DNA of 64,000 bases from Nocardia donostiensis (lineage in GTDB: Bacteria; Actinomycetota; Actinomycetes; Mycobacteriales; Mycobacteriaceae): contig NZ_MUKP01000003.1 in the NCBI RefSeq assembly GCF_002081715.1, positions 148,518 through 212,517 on the forward strand. The letters are read 5' to 3'. The notes below the pieces were generated by a model. That model saw only the letters and a list, made by a program, of their open reading frames with translations, was not told the origin of the DNA and made no database searches. The position numbers were made by a program, and so were the translations under genes. This document shows, one piece after another, positions 51,262-60,129 of the stretch; positions within the stretch are counted from its first letter, which is position 1, and every line of letters begins with the position of its first letter.

Positions 51262-51747
51262 TCACCGGTCGGTGACGGCCAGTAGCAGCATCATCTCGTG
51301 CTCAGGCCGGGGGTCGTCCGCAGCGTACGGGCGCTCTCGTCCCGTGCGGACAAACCCGTTTCTGCGGTAGAGCTTTTCGGCGTGCTCGTTACCCTCGACA
51401 AACCAGAGCCGCAATTCCGGGTACCCACCGACGAGCGCCCAGGCAGCGACCGCGCGGACCAGGCGGTCGGAAACACCCGTCCCGCGCACTACCGGAGCCG
51501 TCCACATCGAGACGAGTTCGGCTTTTCCCTCGGTGACGATCCCGCCCGCCGATCCAACCGGTGCGCCGTCGCGTTCGGCGATGAACAGGGCGCGCCGCTC
51601 GGTCCACTGCCGCCACTGCTGTTCATCCCATGTCGAGGCTTCGGCGTGAGTGGCGGCGAAAGTACCCGGTGGGGAGCCGGCGAGTGCGTCGAGCCGAACC
51701 GTGCGCGCGGTTTCCCATTCGTCCTGTCCGATCTGCCGTATAGCCAT
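51262..51747 (-). CDS. GNAT family N-acetyltransferase
   Basis: 161 residues with the GNAT order: ALFIAERDGAPVGSAGGIV, acetyl-CoA loop VSMWTAPVVRGTGVSDRLVR, LRLWFVEGNEHAEKLYRRNG, FVRTGRERPY. The acceptor is unknown. ATG 51747 (MAIRQIGQDEW) is the natural domain start; longer frames add a non-conserved leader. No operon partner is evident. Confidence 0.88.
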   Translation of the reverse strand: MAIRQIGQDEWETARTVRLDALAGSPPGTFAATHAEASTWDEQQWRQWTERRALFIAERDGAPVGSAGGIVTEGKAELVSMWTAPVVRGTGVSDRLVRAVAAWALVGGYPELRLWFVEGNEHAEKLYRRNGFVRTGRERPYAADDPRPEHEMMLLLAVTDR

Positions 51748-51879
51748 ACCCGCATCGTGGTCACGAAAGATGCTGAACGCAAAGGCATAACCCGCTCGGG
51801 CCGTCGGCGCATCTCGACCGGGAAACAGGTGGTTCAGGTGCAGCAGATTTTCCGACCGCATCCGCTCTGTCGCGCGACG

Positions 51880-52953
51880 CTAGGTGTTTCGACCGTGGCC
51901 CGCCTGCCGGTCCTGGCTGATCCAGAACACCGTGCACGCCAGCAGAGCCCACGCGGCCAGGACGAGGAACGGCAACGCATGCTGGTGACCGCGGAAGTAC
52001 ACGGCAGTGTGCTGGGCGTTGACCGACGCCCCCGGCGGCAGCCAGCGCCCGATCTGTGCCAGCGCCGACGGCAGCAGCGGCCATGGCACCGCACCACCGG
52101 ACGACGGATTGCCGACGAGCACCATCAATCCCCAGGTCGGAATCATCGCCCACCGGGCGAAGAGCGCGTCGAACATGGTGAAGATCATGCCCGCGGTGAA
52201 CATGGTCAGTGCCAAGATCAGCCACGATGTGACGACCGGGAGATCGAGGGCGCCCAACCACCAGTCGACCACGGCCACGATCACGAAACCGCCGAGCAGC
52301 GCGTAAGCGCCGGTGAAGGCGATCCGCTGGGGAGGCCCGAGTTGCTGAGCGTGTACTTTGAGCTGAATCGCCCCGACGAATCCGATGATCACCGCCGCCA
52401 GCGCGATGTAGAAGATCGCCAGCCCGCGGGGGTCGCCCGTTTGCAGTGGATTCATATCGGTGACCGTGACCGCCAGTCCGGTCTGCGCACCTGCGGATTG
52501 GGCTGCGTTCGTCAGTACCTCGGCCACCGATGATCCGGACGCTCCCGACACGTTGACGGCCACGGCATCCGGCTGTTCGATCTCCAGAATCGCGAACACC
52601 CGCTGTGCCTCCACAGCGTCTCGCGCCGCCGTCATGGTGTCGAACTGGACGATCTCGAGCGTTTCGTCCAGCGCCCTGTTCATATCGGCCAGGAAAACGG
52701 CGCCTTCGCCGCTGACCGGCCTATCCGAGTCCACCACGGCGACGGGAATTCGGTGTGGTGTGGGATTCGCCATCACGTAGGTGTAGGACCCGGCGAACAG
52801 CCCGGCGGCGATGGCCAGGATGAACACCAGGACGGTGGCAGGCAGGTACGGTGACCGCCGGAACTCGGCCCAGCGCCGTCGCGCTCGCGCCGCCCAGCCT
52901 GATCTGCCTCGGGTCCTGGCTCGTCCTCCCCGCTCGGTTGCGCCCTCGGACAT
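51880..52953 (-). CDS. YhgE/Pip- or DUF3533-like membrane protein
   Basis: 357 residues. Arg-rich cytoplasmic N-terminus, helix 1 (YLPATVLVFILAIAAGLFAG), an external domain of about 130 residues (IPVAVVDSDRPVSGEGAVFL, FAILEIEQPDAVAVNVSG), then five more helices with RGLAIFYIALAAVIIGFVGA and PTWGLMVLVGNPSSGGAVPW. The layout is that of ABC-2-like YhgE/Pip and DUF3533 proteins, which act as exporters or phage/secretion-related membrane proteins. No ATPase is adjacent. Confidence 0.8.
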   Translation of the reverse strand: MSEGATERGGRARTRGRSGWAARARRRWAEFRRSPYLPATVLVFILAIAAGLFAGSYTYVMANPTPHRIPVAVVDSDRPVSGEGAVFLADMNRALDETLEIVQFDTMTAARDAVEAQRVFAILEIEQPDAVAVNVSGASGSSVAEVLTNAAQSAGAQTGLAVTVTDMNPLQTGDPRGLAIFYIALAAVIIGFVGAIQLKVHAQQLGPPQRIAFTGAYALLGGFVIVAVVDWWLGALDLPVVTSWLILALTMFTAGMIFTMFDALFARWAMIPTWGLMVLVGNPSSGGAVPWPLLPSALAQIGRWLPPGASVNAQHTAVYFRGHQHALPFLVLAAWALLACTVFWISQDRQAGHGRNT

Positions 52954-53121
52954 GGCGCAACCTTAAGAGCAGGCAGAGGTGTTTCCTGACAGGCTCACGG
53001 GGACCGACCCGAAACGGCACCATCGGCCCGCCGACGCCCTAGGCAGTCCGCTGATGCCCGGGACGGCCTGTGTCTTCGTCAACCCGCTCCGGCGGCGAGT
53101 CCCATGGTGTTCGTCCTGAGA

Positions 53122-54129
53122 TCAATTGCTGGTCGGGGGATTGCGGCGCGGCTGGATACGTGCATTCGGTAGGGCGGGGGCAGGTAGGCGAGCGATTTTC
53201 CCCTGATAGCCGTCGACCCGGCCGAACCGATCGGATTCGCGTTCCCATGCTGTGCGGTATTCGGCGATCTCCTCATGGCTGCGGCCGACGAAGTTCCACC
53301 ACATGACGATCTCCTCGCCGAACGGGGTGCCGCCGAGCAGGAGCACGCGAGCGGTGTCGCCGGTGCGGTTGGTCAGGGACAAACAGGGGACACCTGTACC
53401 GATATAGCCGAGTTCGGCGCGGTCGAGCGCAGTGTCGAACAGCGTGACGGTGCCGGTGTCGACGAGCACCCCGTGCTCGAAATCGGTGTCGACATCGAGG
53501 TCGATCGTGGCGTGCGGGCCCAGCACGAGCTCTGCGCCGAGTAGTGGGCTGAACGTGGTCACCGGTGACGTCTGGCCGGCGAGGGTGCCGAGGAACACCC
53601 GGGCGAGCACGTCGGCGCCTGGGGCGGCCGGATGTACTTCAGGAACGTAATGCTGGAAGTCGCGGGGCGCGTCGCGGGCGGTGTCGGGCAGTGCCAGCCA
53701 CAGCTGCACACCGTGCAGGATCGTCGTCTCCGGGGTGGATACCTCCGAGTGAGCGATCCCGTGCCCACCGGTCATCAGGTTCATCTCCCCGGGCCGCACC
53801 ATCGCGTGCACGCCGTGACTGTCACGATGTTCGATCTCGCCGGAGAACAACCAGCTCAACGTCTGCAAACCGGTGTGCGGATGCGGGGCGACATCCATCC
53901 CACCGGTGACGGAAACATCGTCGGGTCCGTAATGGTCGATGAAACACCATGCCCCGATCAGTGAACGTTTCCGCTGCGGCAGCGTGCGGCGCACCGGCAT
54001 GGCTCGCGGCCCGCCGAGCGGTACCGCACGGGATGTGATCACCTCTACCTGCGGGCGCCGGGTATCGCCGACCGGAAGATCCTCGGGACGGCACCGCAGC
54101 TCCACCGGTGCGGTTTCGGTATTGCTCAT
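53122..54129 (-). CDS. pirin family protein
   Basis: 335 residues, bicupin. N-terminal metal ligands in DVAPHPHTGLQTLSWLFSGE, IEHRDSHGVHAMVRPGEMNL and MTGGHGIAHSEVS; C-terminal cupin with GTPFGEEIVMWWNFVGRSHE. Pirins are iron-binding proteins, some with quercetin dioxygenase activity, others regulatory. It is divergent from the MarR gene, and similar candidate operators lie before both, so MarR probably controls it. Confidence 0.92.
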   Translation of the reverse strand: MSNTETAPVELRCRPEDLPVGDTRRPQVEVITSRAVPLGGPRAMPVRRTLPQRKRSLIGAWCFIDHYGPDDVSVTGGMDVAPHPHTGLQTLSWLFSGEIEHRDSHGVHAMVRPGEMNLMTGGHGIAHSEVSTPETTILHGVQLWLALPDTARDAPRDFQHYVPEVHPAAPGADVLARVFLGTLAGQTSPVTTFSPLLGAELVLGPHATIDLDVDTDFEHGVLVDTGTVTLFDTALDRAELGYIGTGVPCLSLTNRTGDTARVLLLGGTPFGEEIVMWWNFVGRSHEEIAEYRTAWERESDRFGRVDGYQGKIARLPAPALPNARIQPRRNPPTSN

Positions 54130-54182
54130 GGCTGTGGAACTTTCCGGTCGGCGGTTGCGGGAAGGATGTCTCGCAACCAATG

Positions 54183-54200
54183 TAGTTGCTTGCTCAATTA
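54183..54200. promoter_or_regulatory. candidate MarR operator before pirin
   Basis: TAGTTGCTTGCTCAATTA, an imperfect palindrome (TAGTTG / CAATTA) with a six-base centre, 54 bases before the pirin ATG. It shares TAGTTGC-N5-CAA with the site at 54385. Confidence 0.5.
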
Positions 54201-54384
54201 CTTTAGAGAGTAGGTGCTGGTGTTCTCCCTGGCGATCGATGTGCGGAAGTGTTCAGGCTGCCGCCGCCTGGACGTTGATATGGGCGCGTTGCGCGGCAGC
54301 CGCAACTGCGTATCTGCTGCTCTGCGGTTACCCGGCGCGCTCGTGGACAAAACGCTTGCGAGTGCAGCTACTGAGTCGGGTATA

Positions 54385-54402
54385 TAGTTGCGCACACAAC
54401 AA
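54385..54402. promoter_or_regulatory. candidate MarR operator before its own gene
   Basis: TAGTTGCGCACACAACAA, same layout as the site at 54183, 20 bases before the MarR ATG, a position suited to autorepression. Confidence 0.5.
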
Positions 54403-54422
54403 AGACGGTTAGCCTGAAATAC

Positions 54423-54920
54423 ATGAACGACACGCGGTGGCTCGATGACGACGAACAGCGCCTGTGGCGCTCCTACCTCGACGCCACCCGGCTGCTGTTC
54501 CAGGAACTCGACAAACAATTGGCCCGCGACGCAGGTATCACCCTCGCCGACTACGAAATCCTCGTACTCCTGTCCGAAGCCCCCCAGCGCCGTCTCCGCA
54601 TGCGCGACCTCGCCGATGCCAGCACCACCAGCCGCAGCGGCATCACCCGCGCCATCACCCGGCTGGAAACCGCAGGCTGGGTCACCCGCGTCGACTGTGA
54701 AACCGACAAGCGCGGCGCCTGGGCCGAACTCACCGACGCGGGCGCGGCGAAACTCGCCGCCGCAGGGCCCGGCCATGTCGCAGCCGTCCGCGAGAACATG
54801 TTCGACCTGCTCAGTCCGCGCGGTATCGCCGTCATGACCCACGGGTTCGGCGAAATGCGCCAGCACATGCTGGAAAACCGAGAAAAGCTCAGCCGCGCGG
54901 ACCGCCTGCAACATAGATGA
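54423..54920 (+). CDS. MarR family transcriptional regulator
   Basis: 165 residues. The winged helix is ITLADYEILVLLSEAPQRRL, RMRDLADASTTSRSGITRAI, TRLETAGWVTRVDCETDKRG. A single Cys in the wing (VDCETDKRG) could sense oxidants, but that is speculative. It overlaps the 3' end of the convergent fabG-like gene by 32 bases. Divergent from pirin, its probable target. Confidence 0.91.
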   Translation: MNDTRWLDDDEQRLWRSYLDATRLLFQELDKQLARDAGITLADYEILVLLSEAPQRRLRMRDLADASTTSRSGITRAITRLETAGWVTRVDCETDKRGAWAELTDAGAAKLAAAGPGHVAAVRENMFDLLSPRGIAVMTHGFGEMRQHMLENREKLSRADRLQHR

Positions 54921-55641
54921 CCTGCCCCGATACGAAGCCCGCCCCTTCGCTCACCAGGAAAGACGCCGTGTGCGCGATATCTTCCGGTTGCCCGACCCGC
55001 TGCACCGGGATCTCGGCTGCCGCGGCCTTCTTGAACTCCTCGAAGCCGACTCCCACGCGGGCAGCGGTCGCCGCCGTCATATCGGTGACGATGAATCCGG
55101 GCGCGATAGCGTTCGCGGTCACCCCGAACTTGCCGAGTTCGAACGCCAGCGTTTTGGTGAATCCCTGCATCCCGGCCTTGGCCGCCGAATAGTTGACCTG
55201 CCCGCGGTTGCCCTGCGCCGAGGTACTGGACATATTGACGATACGGCCCCACTTCTGCTCGACCATGTACTTCTGCACGGCCCTGGTCAGCAGGAAGGCG
55301 CCGCGCAGGTGCACGTTCATCACCGCGTCCCAGTCGTCGACGCTCATCTTGAACAGCAGGTTGTCCCGTAGGATCCCTGCATTGTTGACCACCACCGTCG
55401 GCGCGCCGAGTTCCTGCTCCAGCCGCTCCACAGCCGCCGCCACCGACGCCTCATCGCTCACATCCGCGCCAAGCGCCAGTGCCTGCCCACCGGCCTCGGT
55501 GATCGCCGACACCGTATCCGCGCACGCTTTCTCGTCCAGGTCGAGCACCCCGACCCGCAGCCCGTCGGCTGCCAAGCGTGTGGCGATCGCCGCCCCGATC
55601 CCCCGCGCGGCCCCGGAAACTACTGCGATCCTCTCGGCCAT
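54889..55641 (-). CDS. 3-oxoacyl-ACP reductase family SDR (FabG-like)
   Basis: 250 residues, short-chain dehydrogenase. NADP site VSGAARGIGAAIATRLAADG, NNAGILRDN, catalytic Ser in NMSSTSAQGN, Tyr-Lys in NYSAAKAGMQGFTKTLAFEL, and NAIAPGFIVTDMT. Fits the FabG4-like 3-oxoacyl reductases. AGAGGA seven bases before ATG. Downstream of the SpoU and small membrane genes on the same strand. Confidence 0.9.
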   Translation of the reverse strand: MAERIAVVSGAARGIGAAIATRLAADGLRVGVLDLDEKACADTVSAITEAGGQALALGADVSDEASVAAAVERLEQELGAPTVVVNNAGILRDNLLFKMSVDDWDAVMNVHLRGAFLLTRAVQKYMVEQKWGRIVNMSSTSAQGNRGQVNYSAAKAGMQGFTKTLAFELGKFGVTANAIAPGFIVTDMTAATAARVGVGFEEFKKAAAAEIPVQRVGQPEDIAHTASFLVSEGAGFVSGQVIYVAGGPRG

Positions 55642-55674
55642 TCGACGTCCTCTCTCCTTCGGTCGTGCCTCAGC

Positions 55675-55824
55675 TCATTCAACAGCCTCATCGGCAACGG
55701 CGCGAGCGGCCCCCGGCAGCTCCCCGGGCGCCCGCAGCAGTGCGACGCCATACCTCACGAGCCACGCCACCCACAGCAGCCACCCGATCAGGCCGAGTAG
55801 CCCCAGCGGTCCCGGCTCGGCCAT
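55675..55824 (-). CDS. 49-residue single-pass membrane protein
   Basis: MAEPGPLGLLGLIGWLLWVA and the following WLVRYGVALLRAPGELPG make one membrane helix with a short Ala/Glu-rich cytoplasmic tail. It sits 28 bases after the SpoU stop and 33 before the fabG start, in the same direction. No clear ribosome site; probable but not certain. Confidence 0.5.
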   Translation of the reverse strand: MAEPGPLGLLGLIGWLLWVAWLVRYGVALLRAPGELPGAARAVADEAVE

Positions 55825-55852
55825 GACCAGCGGAGTCAGTGATGCCGAACTG

Positions 55853-56371
55853 TCAGCACAACCCGGCGAGCTTGTAGAGGACAAGCGAACCGGCCACCGC
55901 AACGTTCAGACTGTGCCCGGTCCCCACCATCGGGATCTCCACGGCCACATCCACGCGCTCCATCCCCTCCGGCGGTATCCCGTCGGATTCGTGCCCGAGC
56001 ACCACGATGGTCCGCCGCCGCGCGACAGGCAGGTCGGCGAGCCGGATGGATTCGTCGGTGAGTTCGACGCCGACCACAACGGACCCACCGGATCGCTGCC
56101 GGTCCAGCCACCGATCGACTCGCCCCTCGACCCAGTGCACACATTGCCGGTGCCGCAAGGTGTTTCCTTGCGCCAACGCATCGGGCACCCATGGGCGCCG
56201 AGGCACCGCCATACACGCGCCGACAGCGTCGCACGTGCGCAGCAGGGTCCCGAGATTGGCGGTGTGCTTCGGCCAGAGCGGAGCGACGATCAGATGATTC
56301 CAGCAGCCGTGCGCACGGGGACGGCGCTGTCTGCGCAGCTCGGGGCGGGTACGCACCCGCGCGCCGCTCAT
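55853..56371 (-). CDS. TrmH/SpoU family RNA methyltransferase
   Basis: 172 residues. SPOUT motifs: HTANLGTLLRTCDAVGACMA (motif 1), IVVLGHESDGIPPEGMERVD (motif 2), VEIPMVGTGHSLNVAVAGSL (motif 3, the SAM knot). It likely 2'-O-methylates a tRNA or rRNA ribose. It lacks an RNA-binding extension, similar to TrmL-sized members. First gene of a probable three-gene operon. Confidence 0.88.
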   Translation of the reverse strand: MSGARVRTRPELRRQRRPRAHGCWNHLIVAPLWPKHTANLGTLLRTCDAVGACMAVPRRPWVPDALAQGNTLRHRQCVHWVEGRVDRWLDRQRSGGSVVVGVELTDESIRLADLPVARRRTIVVLGHESDGIPPEGMERVDVAVEIPMVGTGHSLNVAVAGSLVLYKLAGLC

Positions 56372-56512
56372 CGGGGTCCGGGAAGACCCTTCCCATGGGG
56401 TTCGATTGTCATCACGAGGATGCTTCGCGGCGCATCCGGGCCATCGTCGCGGCCTGCCACCGGTAAGGGCCAGCCTCTGCTGCCACAGGATACCGGCCCG
56501 TTGTCCGTTGTG

Positions 56513-57400
56513 TCAGGGTCGCAGGATCGAGGTGAGGAATTCGGTCTGGTCGCGCACCGCCTGCTCGAACATGTCGTCGAAGTACAGGTCGAAATGCCCG
56601 GCCGGATAACGTTTCACCGTGGCGTGCTTGGTGTGCTTCGCCGCCTTCAACGCCCGTTTCACCGGTGCGATCGAATCGTTGTCGGCCAGCGCGTACATCA
56701 CCGGCATCTTCAACTGTTTGGCATGCTTGCCCGGCGAATCGAACAGCGCCGAGAAAGCCACCCGCGCAGCAACTTTCGGTAGATAACTTTCGCTCTCCTC
56801 GGACAACCTGCCGAAACCCTCCGGCACATCCGGTGCGCTCATCAACGCCGCTGCCCGTTTCCGTCCCGCCAATCGCACCGGAACCGGTTTGCGCCGAATC
56901 GGCCCGAGCAGCATATCGGTGGCGGCGATGGTGGCCACCTTCGTCAAGCTGACCGGCCCCTTCGCCAGCGCCGAGGAGAACCCGCTGATGAACGGAACCT
57001 GCGCGACAACGGCGGCGATATAACTGTCGTCCGGCGCCACCGACAGCACATGCCCGCCGCCGAACGAGGTGCCCCACAACGCGATCCGCGTCGCATCGAA
57101 CCCTTTGACGGTGCGCGCATAGGCGATCGCGGCGTGCCAGTCCTCCCGCTGCCGGGCGATATGCACCATCTGCCGCGGTTCACCGTCACTGGCGCCGAAA
57201 TGCCGGTAGTCGAAAACCAGCACCCCCATCCCCGCGGCCGTGAACCGCCGCGCATACCGATCCAAACCCATTTCTCTGTTGGCCCCCAGGCCGTGTCCCA
57301 TCACCACGAGCGGGCGGGGTTTGGGCACGCCGTCCGGGCGGTACAACCAGGCGGCGCACTGCTGGCCTCCCGACGGGAAGCTGACCTCGACACGTTCCAT
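56513..57400 (-). CDS. alpha/beta hydrolase
   Basis: 295 residues. Oxyanion region VVMGHGLGANREMGLDRYAR, nucleophile Ser in ALWGTSFGGGHVLSVA, catalytic Asp in YALADNDSIAPVKRA, His in RYPAGHFDLYFDDMF. Resembles the dienelactone hydrolase/Xaa-Pro peptidase-like group; the substrate is unknown. Divergent from rnpB, whose promoter must lie in the 30 bases between or inside this gene's start. Confidence 0.9.
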   Translation of the reverse strand: MERVEVSFPSGGQQCAAWLYRPDGVPKPRPLVVMGHGLGANREMGLDRYARRFTAAGMGVLVFDYRHFGASDGEPRQMVHIARQREDWHAAIAYARTVKGFDATRIALWGTSFGGGHVLSVAPDDSYIAAVVAQVPFISGFSSALAKGPVSLTKVATIAATDMLLGPIRRKPVPVRLAGRKRAAALMSAPDVPEGFGRLSEESESYLPKVAARVAFSALFDSPGKHAKQLKMPVMYALADNDSIAPVKRALKAAKHTKHATVKRYPAGHFDLYFDDMFEQAVRDQTEFLTSILRP

Positions 57401-57430
57401 GATCGTTTACCGTACCGAGTATCGTGGGCA

Positions 57431-57852
<422 letters not shown>

Positions 57853-57994
57853 TTCTCTCCAGGCCGTGTGCTTGGGTGTGCCAGTCCACTGCGCTTTCGT
57901 CCACCCGGATAGCATCAGAGCCCACCCATCTCGGTGTGATCGACGGCCCAGCAGGGGTGAGTACGAGTTGCGTAACGAGGACCCAGGGAAACTG

Positions 57995-58648
57995 ATGGAG
58001 GTGCTGACGCGCCTCGTCGACTCGACACATGAAGTGACGACGCTCCTCTCGCGGCACATTCACGGTGTGAGCCGAAATCTGGACGGCGTCGCAACCGTGG
58101 CTCCAGGCGCCGATGGTGACCTGGCATCCACCATTACCGCGAGCAAGCCGATGACGTCACGACGCCGGCCGAAAGATCCTTTCGAAGCAGCGTTTCGCCG
58201 CGACATAGATGTCTCCACCCACGGGCTGGGCCAGCCCGCACTGTGGCGTACCGATGTCAACGTGCTCTACCGCCACGACAACCGGCCCCCGGAAGTGATT
58301 TTCGCGGAAGGCTTCCAAGTACGGAATTCGGACTCTCACCTCGGTGAGCACGAGGCAGGCACGCCCTCAGGGTTCGTCAGCACAACGCGCGCAGAGATTA
58401 TCGGCAAGGGAACTTCGTTCCGAAGGCGATACATATACAGCATTGATGCTCCGGGTGGGATCGATCTCGGGGAAATGGCCGCCCAGCGGTTCTATTCGCA
58501 ACAATGGACTACGCAGCAGAAAGAGGTTGCCTTCCCGGGCGGCATACGACCCGAATTCATCGTCGGCGCGCGTCTGCGGGAGCCGCGGCCAGGGGAACCG
58601 GCAGGATTTATCGAAAATCCGAACTATCGGCCGCGTCCTTCGCAGTGA
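57995..58648 (+). CDS. pertussis-toxin-S1-like ADP-ribosyltransferase
   Basis: 217 residues. ADP-ribosyltransferase signatures of the enterotoxin-A/S1/scabin clan: Arg93 in VLYRHDNRPPEVIFAEGF, the STS motif as GFVSTTRAEI (129-131), and the catalytic loop QQKEVAFPGG with Gln175-x-Glu177, the QxE arrangement of pertussis S1. The first 50 residues are helical with no signal peptide or membrane helix, so export would need another route, or it acts inside the cell. The start ATG has AGGGA six bases before it. It lies between rnpB and a partial rnpB copy, which suggests arrival with an inserted element. The target is unknown; no immunity gene is obvious, though the DUF4254 gene is next. Confidence 0.82.
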   Translation: MEVLTRLVDSTHEVTTLLSRHIHGVSRNLDGVATVAPGADGDLASTITASKPMTSRRRPKDPFEAAFRRDIDVSTHGLGQPALWRTDVNVLYRHDNRPPEVIFAEGFQVRNSDSHLGEHEAGTPSGFVSTTRAEIIGKGTSFRRRYIYSIDAPGGIDLGEMAAQRFYSQQWTTQQKEVAFPGGIRPEFIVGARLREPRPGEPAGFIENPNYRPRPSQ

Positions 58649-58756
58649 GCGCTGGACTTCGGTCAAGACCGTGAACTCGGTCGGCCACCCATACGGTAGG
58701 CATCCACAATCTACTCTTGACGACGCTCTGCCATGGCAGCTCGTGGAAGAGCCCGT

Positions 58757-58915
58757 GCGGCACCTCATTTGCTGGTGTGGCTGCGCAGGTGTGCGGGCTG
58801 CTCGGGCCCGGCCCGCGGGTGGACCGCTCGAAGCAACCGGCAACTGCGTGCCCAGAGGGATGACCGCCCGGTGCGAACCGGGACAGAACCCGGCTTACCG
58901 GCCGACTCGTCCGCC
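58757..58915 (+). repeat. diverged second copy of the rnpB 3' end
   Basis: Aligns with the last roughly 150 bases of rnpB (57695-57852) at about 80 percent by eye. Identical stretches include GGCTGCGCAGGTG, GGGTGGACCGCTCGA, CCCGGTGCGAACCGGG and the whole 13-base P1 strand GGCCGACTCGTCC (58900-58912). The 5' part of rnpB is absent, so it cannot make a ribozyme. Confidence 0.85.
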
Positions 58916-58927
58916 CGAAACCGGCTC

Positions 58928-58946
58928 CGGGAATGTTTCCCGTTTT
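58928..58946 (+). terminator. intrinsic terminator after the rnpB fragment
   Basis: CGGGAA (58928-58933) pairs with TTCCCG (58937-58942) around TGT and is followed by TTTTCTCT. It lies right after the partial rnpB copy and may be the original rnpB terminator. Confidence 0.6.
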
Positions 58947-59102
58947 CTCTGATATCCGTGACACTCCGGATCTACGCTGATGCGGCAATCTGCTGGGGGT
59001 CTTGAACATTACGCGGTGATCTGGGAGCACACGGTCGTCAACGCCCCGCGCGGGAGAGCCGAGGACATCCGCTGCGGCGGAACAACCAAAGGGGGAGTGT
59101 TG

Positions 59103-59588
59103 GTGGTGGACAACTGTGACGGGCTGGGGCGGCTGCCGACCGGGCAGGAACTGTGGCGGGCGTTCTCCGCAGCGTCCGGGCCGGACCGGGACGCGGCCGG
59201 GTTCGGCAGCATGCTGCTCGCCGCTGCCGCGGGCCTGGTGGATGCCCACCGGCGCTTCGCGGCCGCGCACCTGGACACCGGAGACCGGGAGTTGCTGAAC
59301 GCCTGCAAAGACCTGGAGAGCCATATGACCACCATCGATCGCCACGCGCGCGACGTGCTCAGCGCTCGGCCCGTGCACAGTGCCGCCGTGACCCATCCGG
59401 AAAACGCAGGCTCGATCTTCAGCCATTTGGCCTGGCTGTACACCAGGTCGTTCTCCGCTCAAGGGTATCCACTCGGCGGACTGCGCTGCCCGGAAAGATC
59501 TCAGCTCGCCGCCGGGATCCGCAAATATGGCGCGCTGGTGGTGGAGTTGGAGGCAGGAAGGCGGCGGTTGCCCGTCATGGACGGATGA
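59103..59588 (+). CDS. DUF4254 family protein
   Basis: 161 residues, mostly helical. The pattern GLGRLPTGQELWRAFSAASG, ML LAAAAGLVDAHRRFAAAH, LESHMTTIDRHARDVL, HPENAGSIFSHLAWLY and a closing VVELEAGRRRLP is that of the DUF4254 proteins numerous in Nocardia, function unknown. GTG 59103 is chosen for its spacing from GGGGGA; neighbouring GTG/TTG codons are alternatives. It follows the ADP-ribosyltransferase and rnpB fragment; a role as its partner is only possible. It ends before a shared terminator. Confidence 0.72.
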   Translation: MVDNCDGLGRLPTGQELWRAFSAASGPDRDAAGFGSMLLAAAAGLVDAHRRFAAAHLDTGDRELLNACKDLESHMTTIDRHARDVLSARPVHSAAVTHPENAGSIFSHLAWLYTRSFSAQGYPLGGLRCPERSQLAAGIRKYGALVVELEAGRRRLPVMDG

Positions 59589-59676
59589 TCACCGTCGACA
59601 CCACGCGTTCGGCGGGTAGATACCGTCTGAGCCGACGGGCGTCTGTGCGCCGTCTATTTCTACGAGAAACCGGAGC

Positions 59677-59712
59677 ACCCTCGGTATGCAGTATTCACTG
59701 CATACCGAGGGT
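59677..59712. terminator. 16-bp hairpin between convergent transcripts
   Basis: ACCCTCGGTATGCAGT (59677-59692) pairs perfectly with 59697-59712 around an ATTC loop. It separates the DUF4254 gene (plus) from the Roadblock operon (minus) and can stop both. Confidence 0.78.
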
Positions 59713-59725
59713 TGCCGTCGGACGA

Positions 59726-60097
59726 TCACACATCCAGGTCCTCTTCGATGCCCTTGAGGCGATGCCGGGCCAGCGCGAGATTCGCCCGGTTCCGGTCCAG
59801 GGCGAGGTAGAGGAACAGACCCTTGGATTTACGGCCGGTCATCGGCCGGATGAGGTGGTACTGTCCGGACAGGGTGATGAGGATGTCCTCGATGTTTTCC
59901 TGAATACCGAGCTGGTCGATGGTGCGCATTTTGGCGCGCACCACCTCGGTGTTGCCTGCGGCGGCGACCTGGAGGTCCAGCGCATTGGAACTGCTGAGTG
60001 CCCCGAGCGCCATACCGCTGTTGTAGTCGACAACGGCGGCACCGACGGCGCCGTCGATCGACATCATGTCCTTCAGCGCCAGATCCATATCGGACAT
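59726..60097 (-). CDS. Roadblock/LC7-like protein, third of the operon
   Basis: 123 residues. MMSIDGAVGAAVVDYNSGMA, LQVAAAGNTEVVRAKMRTID, IEDILITLSGQYHLIRPMTG, GLFLYLALDRNRANLALARH form the Roadblock-type alpha/beta fold; close homologues occur in other actinobacteria. Roadblock proteins are dimeric partners of small Ras-like GTPases. The ATG has AGGAAA upstream. Last gene of the operon, 32 bases after the previous stop. Confidence 0.82.
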   Translation of the reverse strand: MSDMDLALKDMMSIDGAVGAAVVDYNSGMALGALSSSNALDLQVAAAGNTEVVRAKMRTIDQLGIQENIEDILITLSGQYHLIRPMTGRKSKGLFLYLALDRNRANLALARHRLKGIEEDLDV

Positions 60098-60129
60098 ATC
60101 GCTTTCCTTTCGGTTGGGGTTGTTACCAG

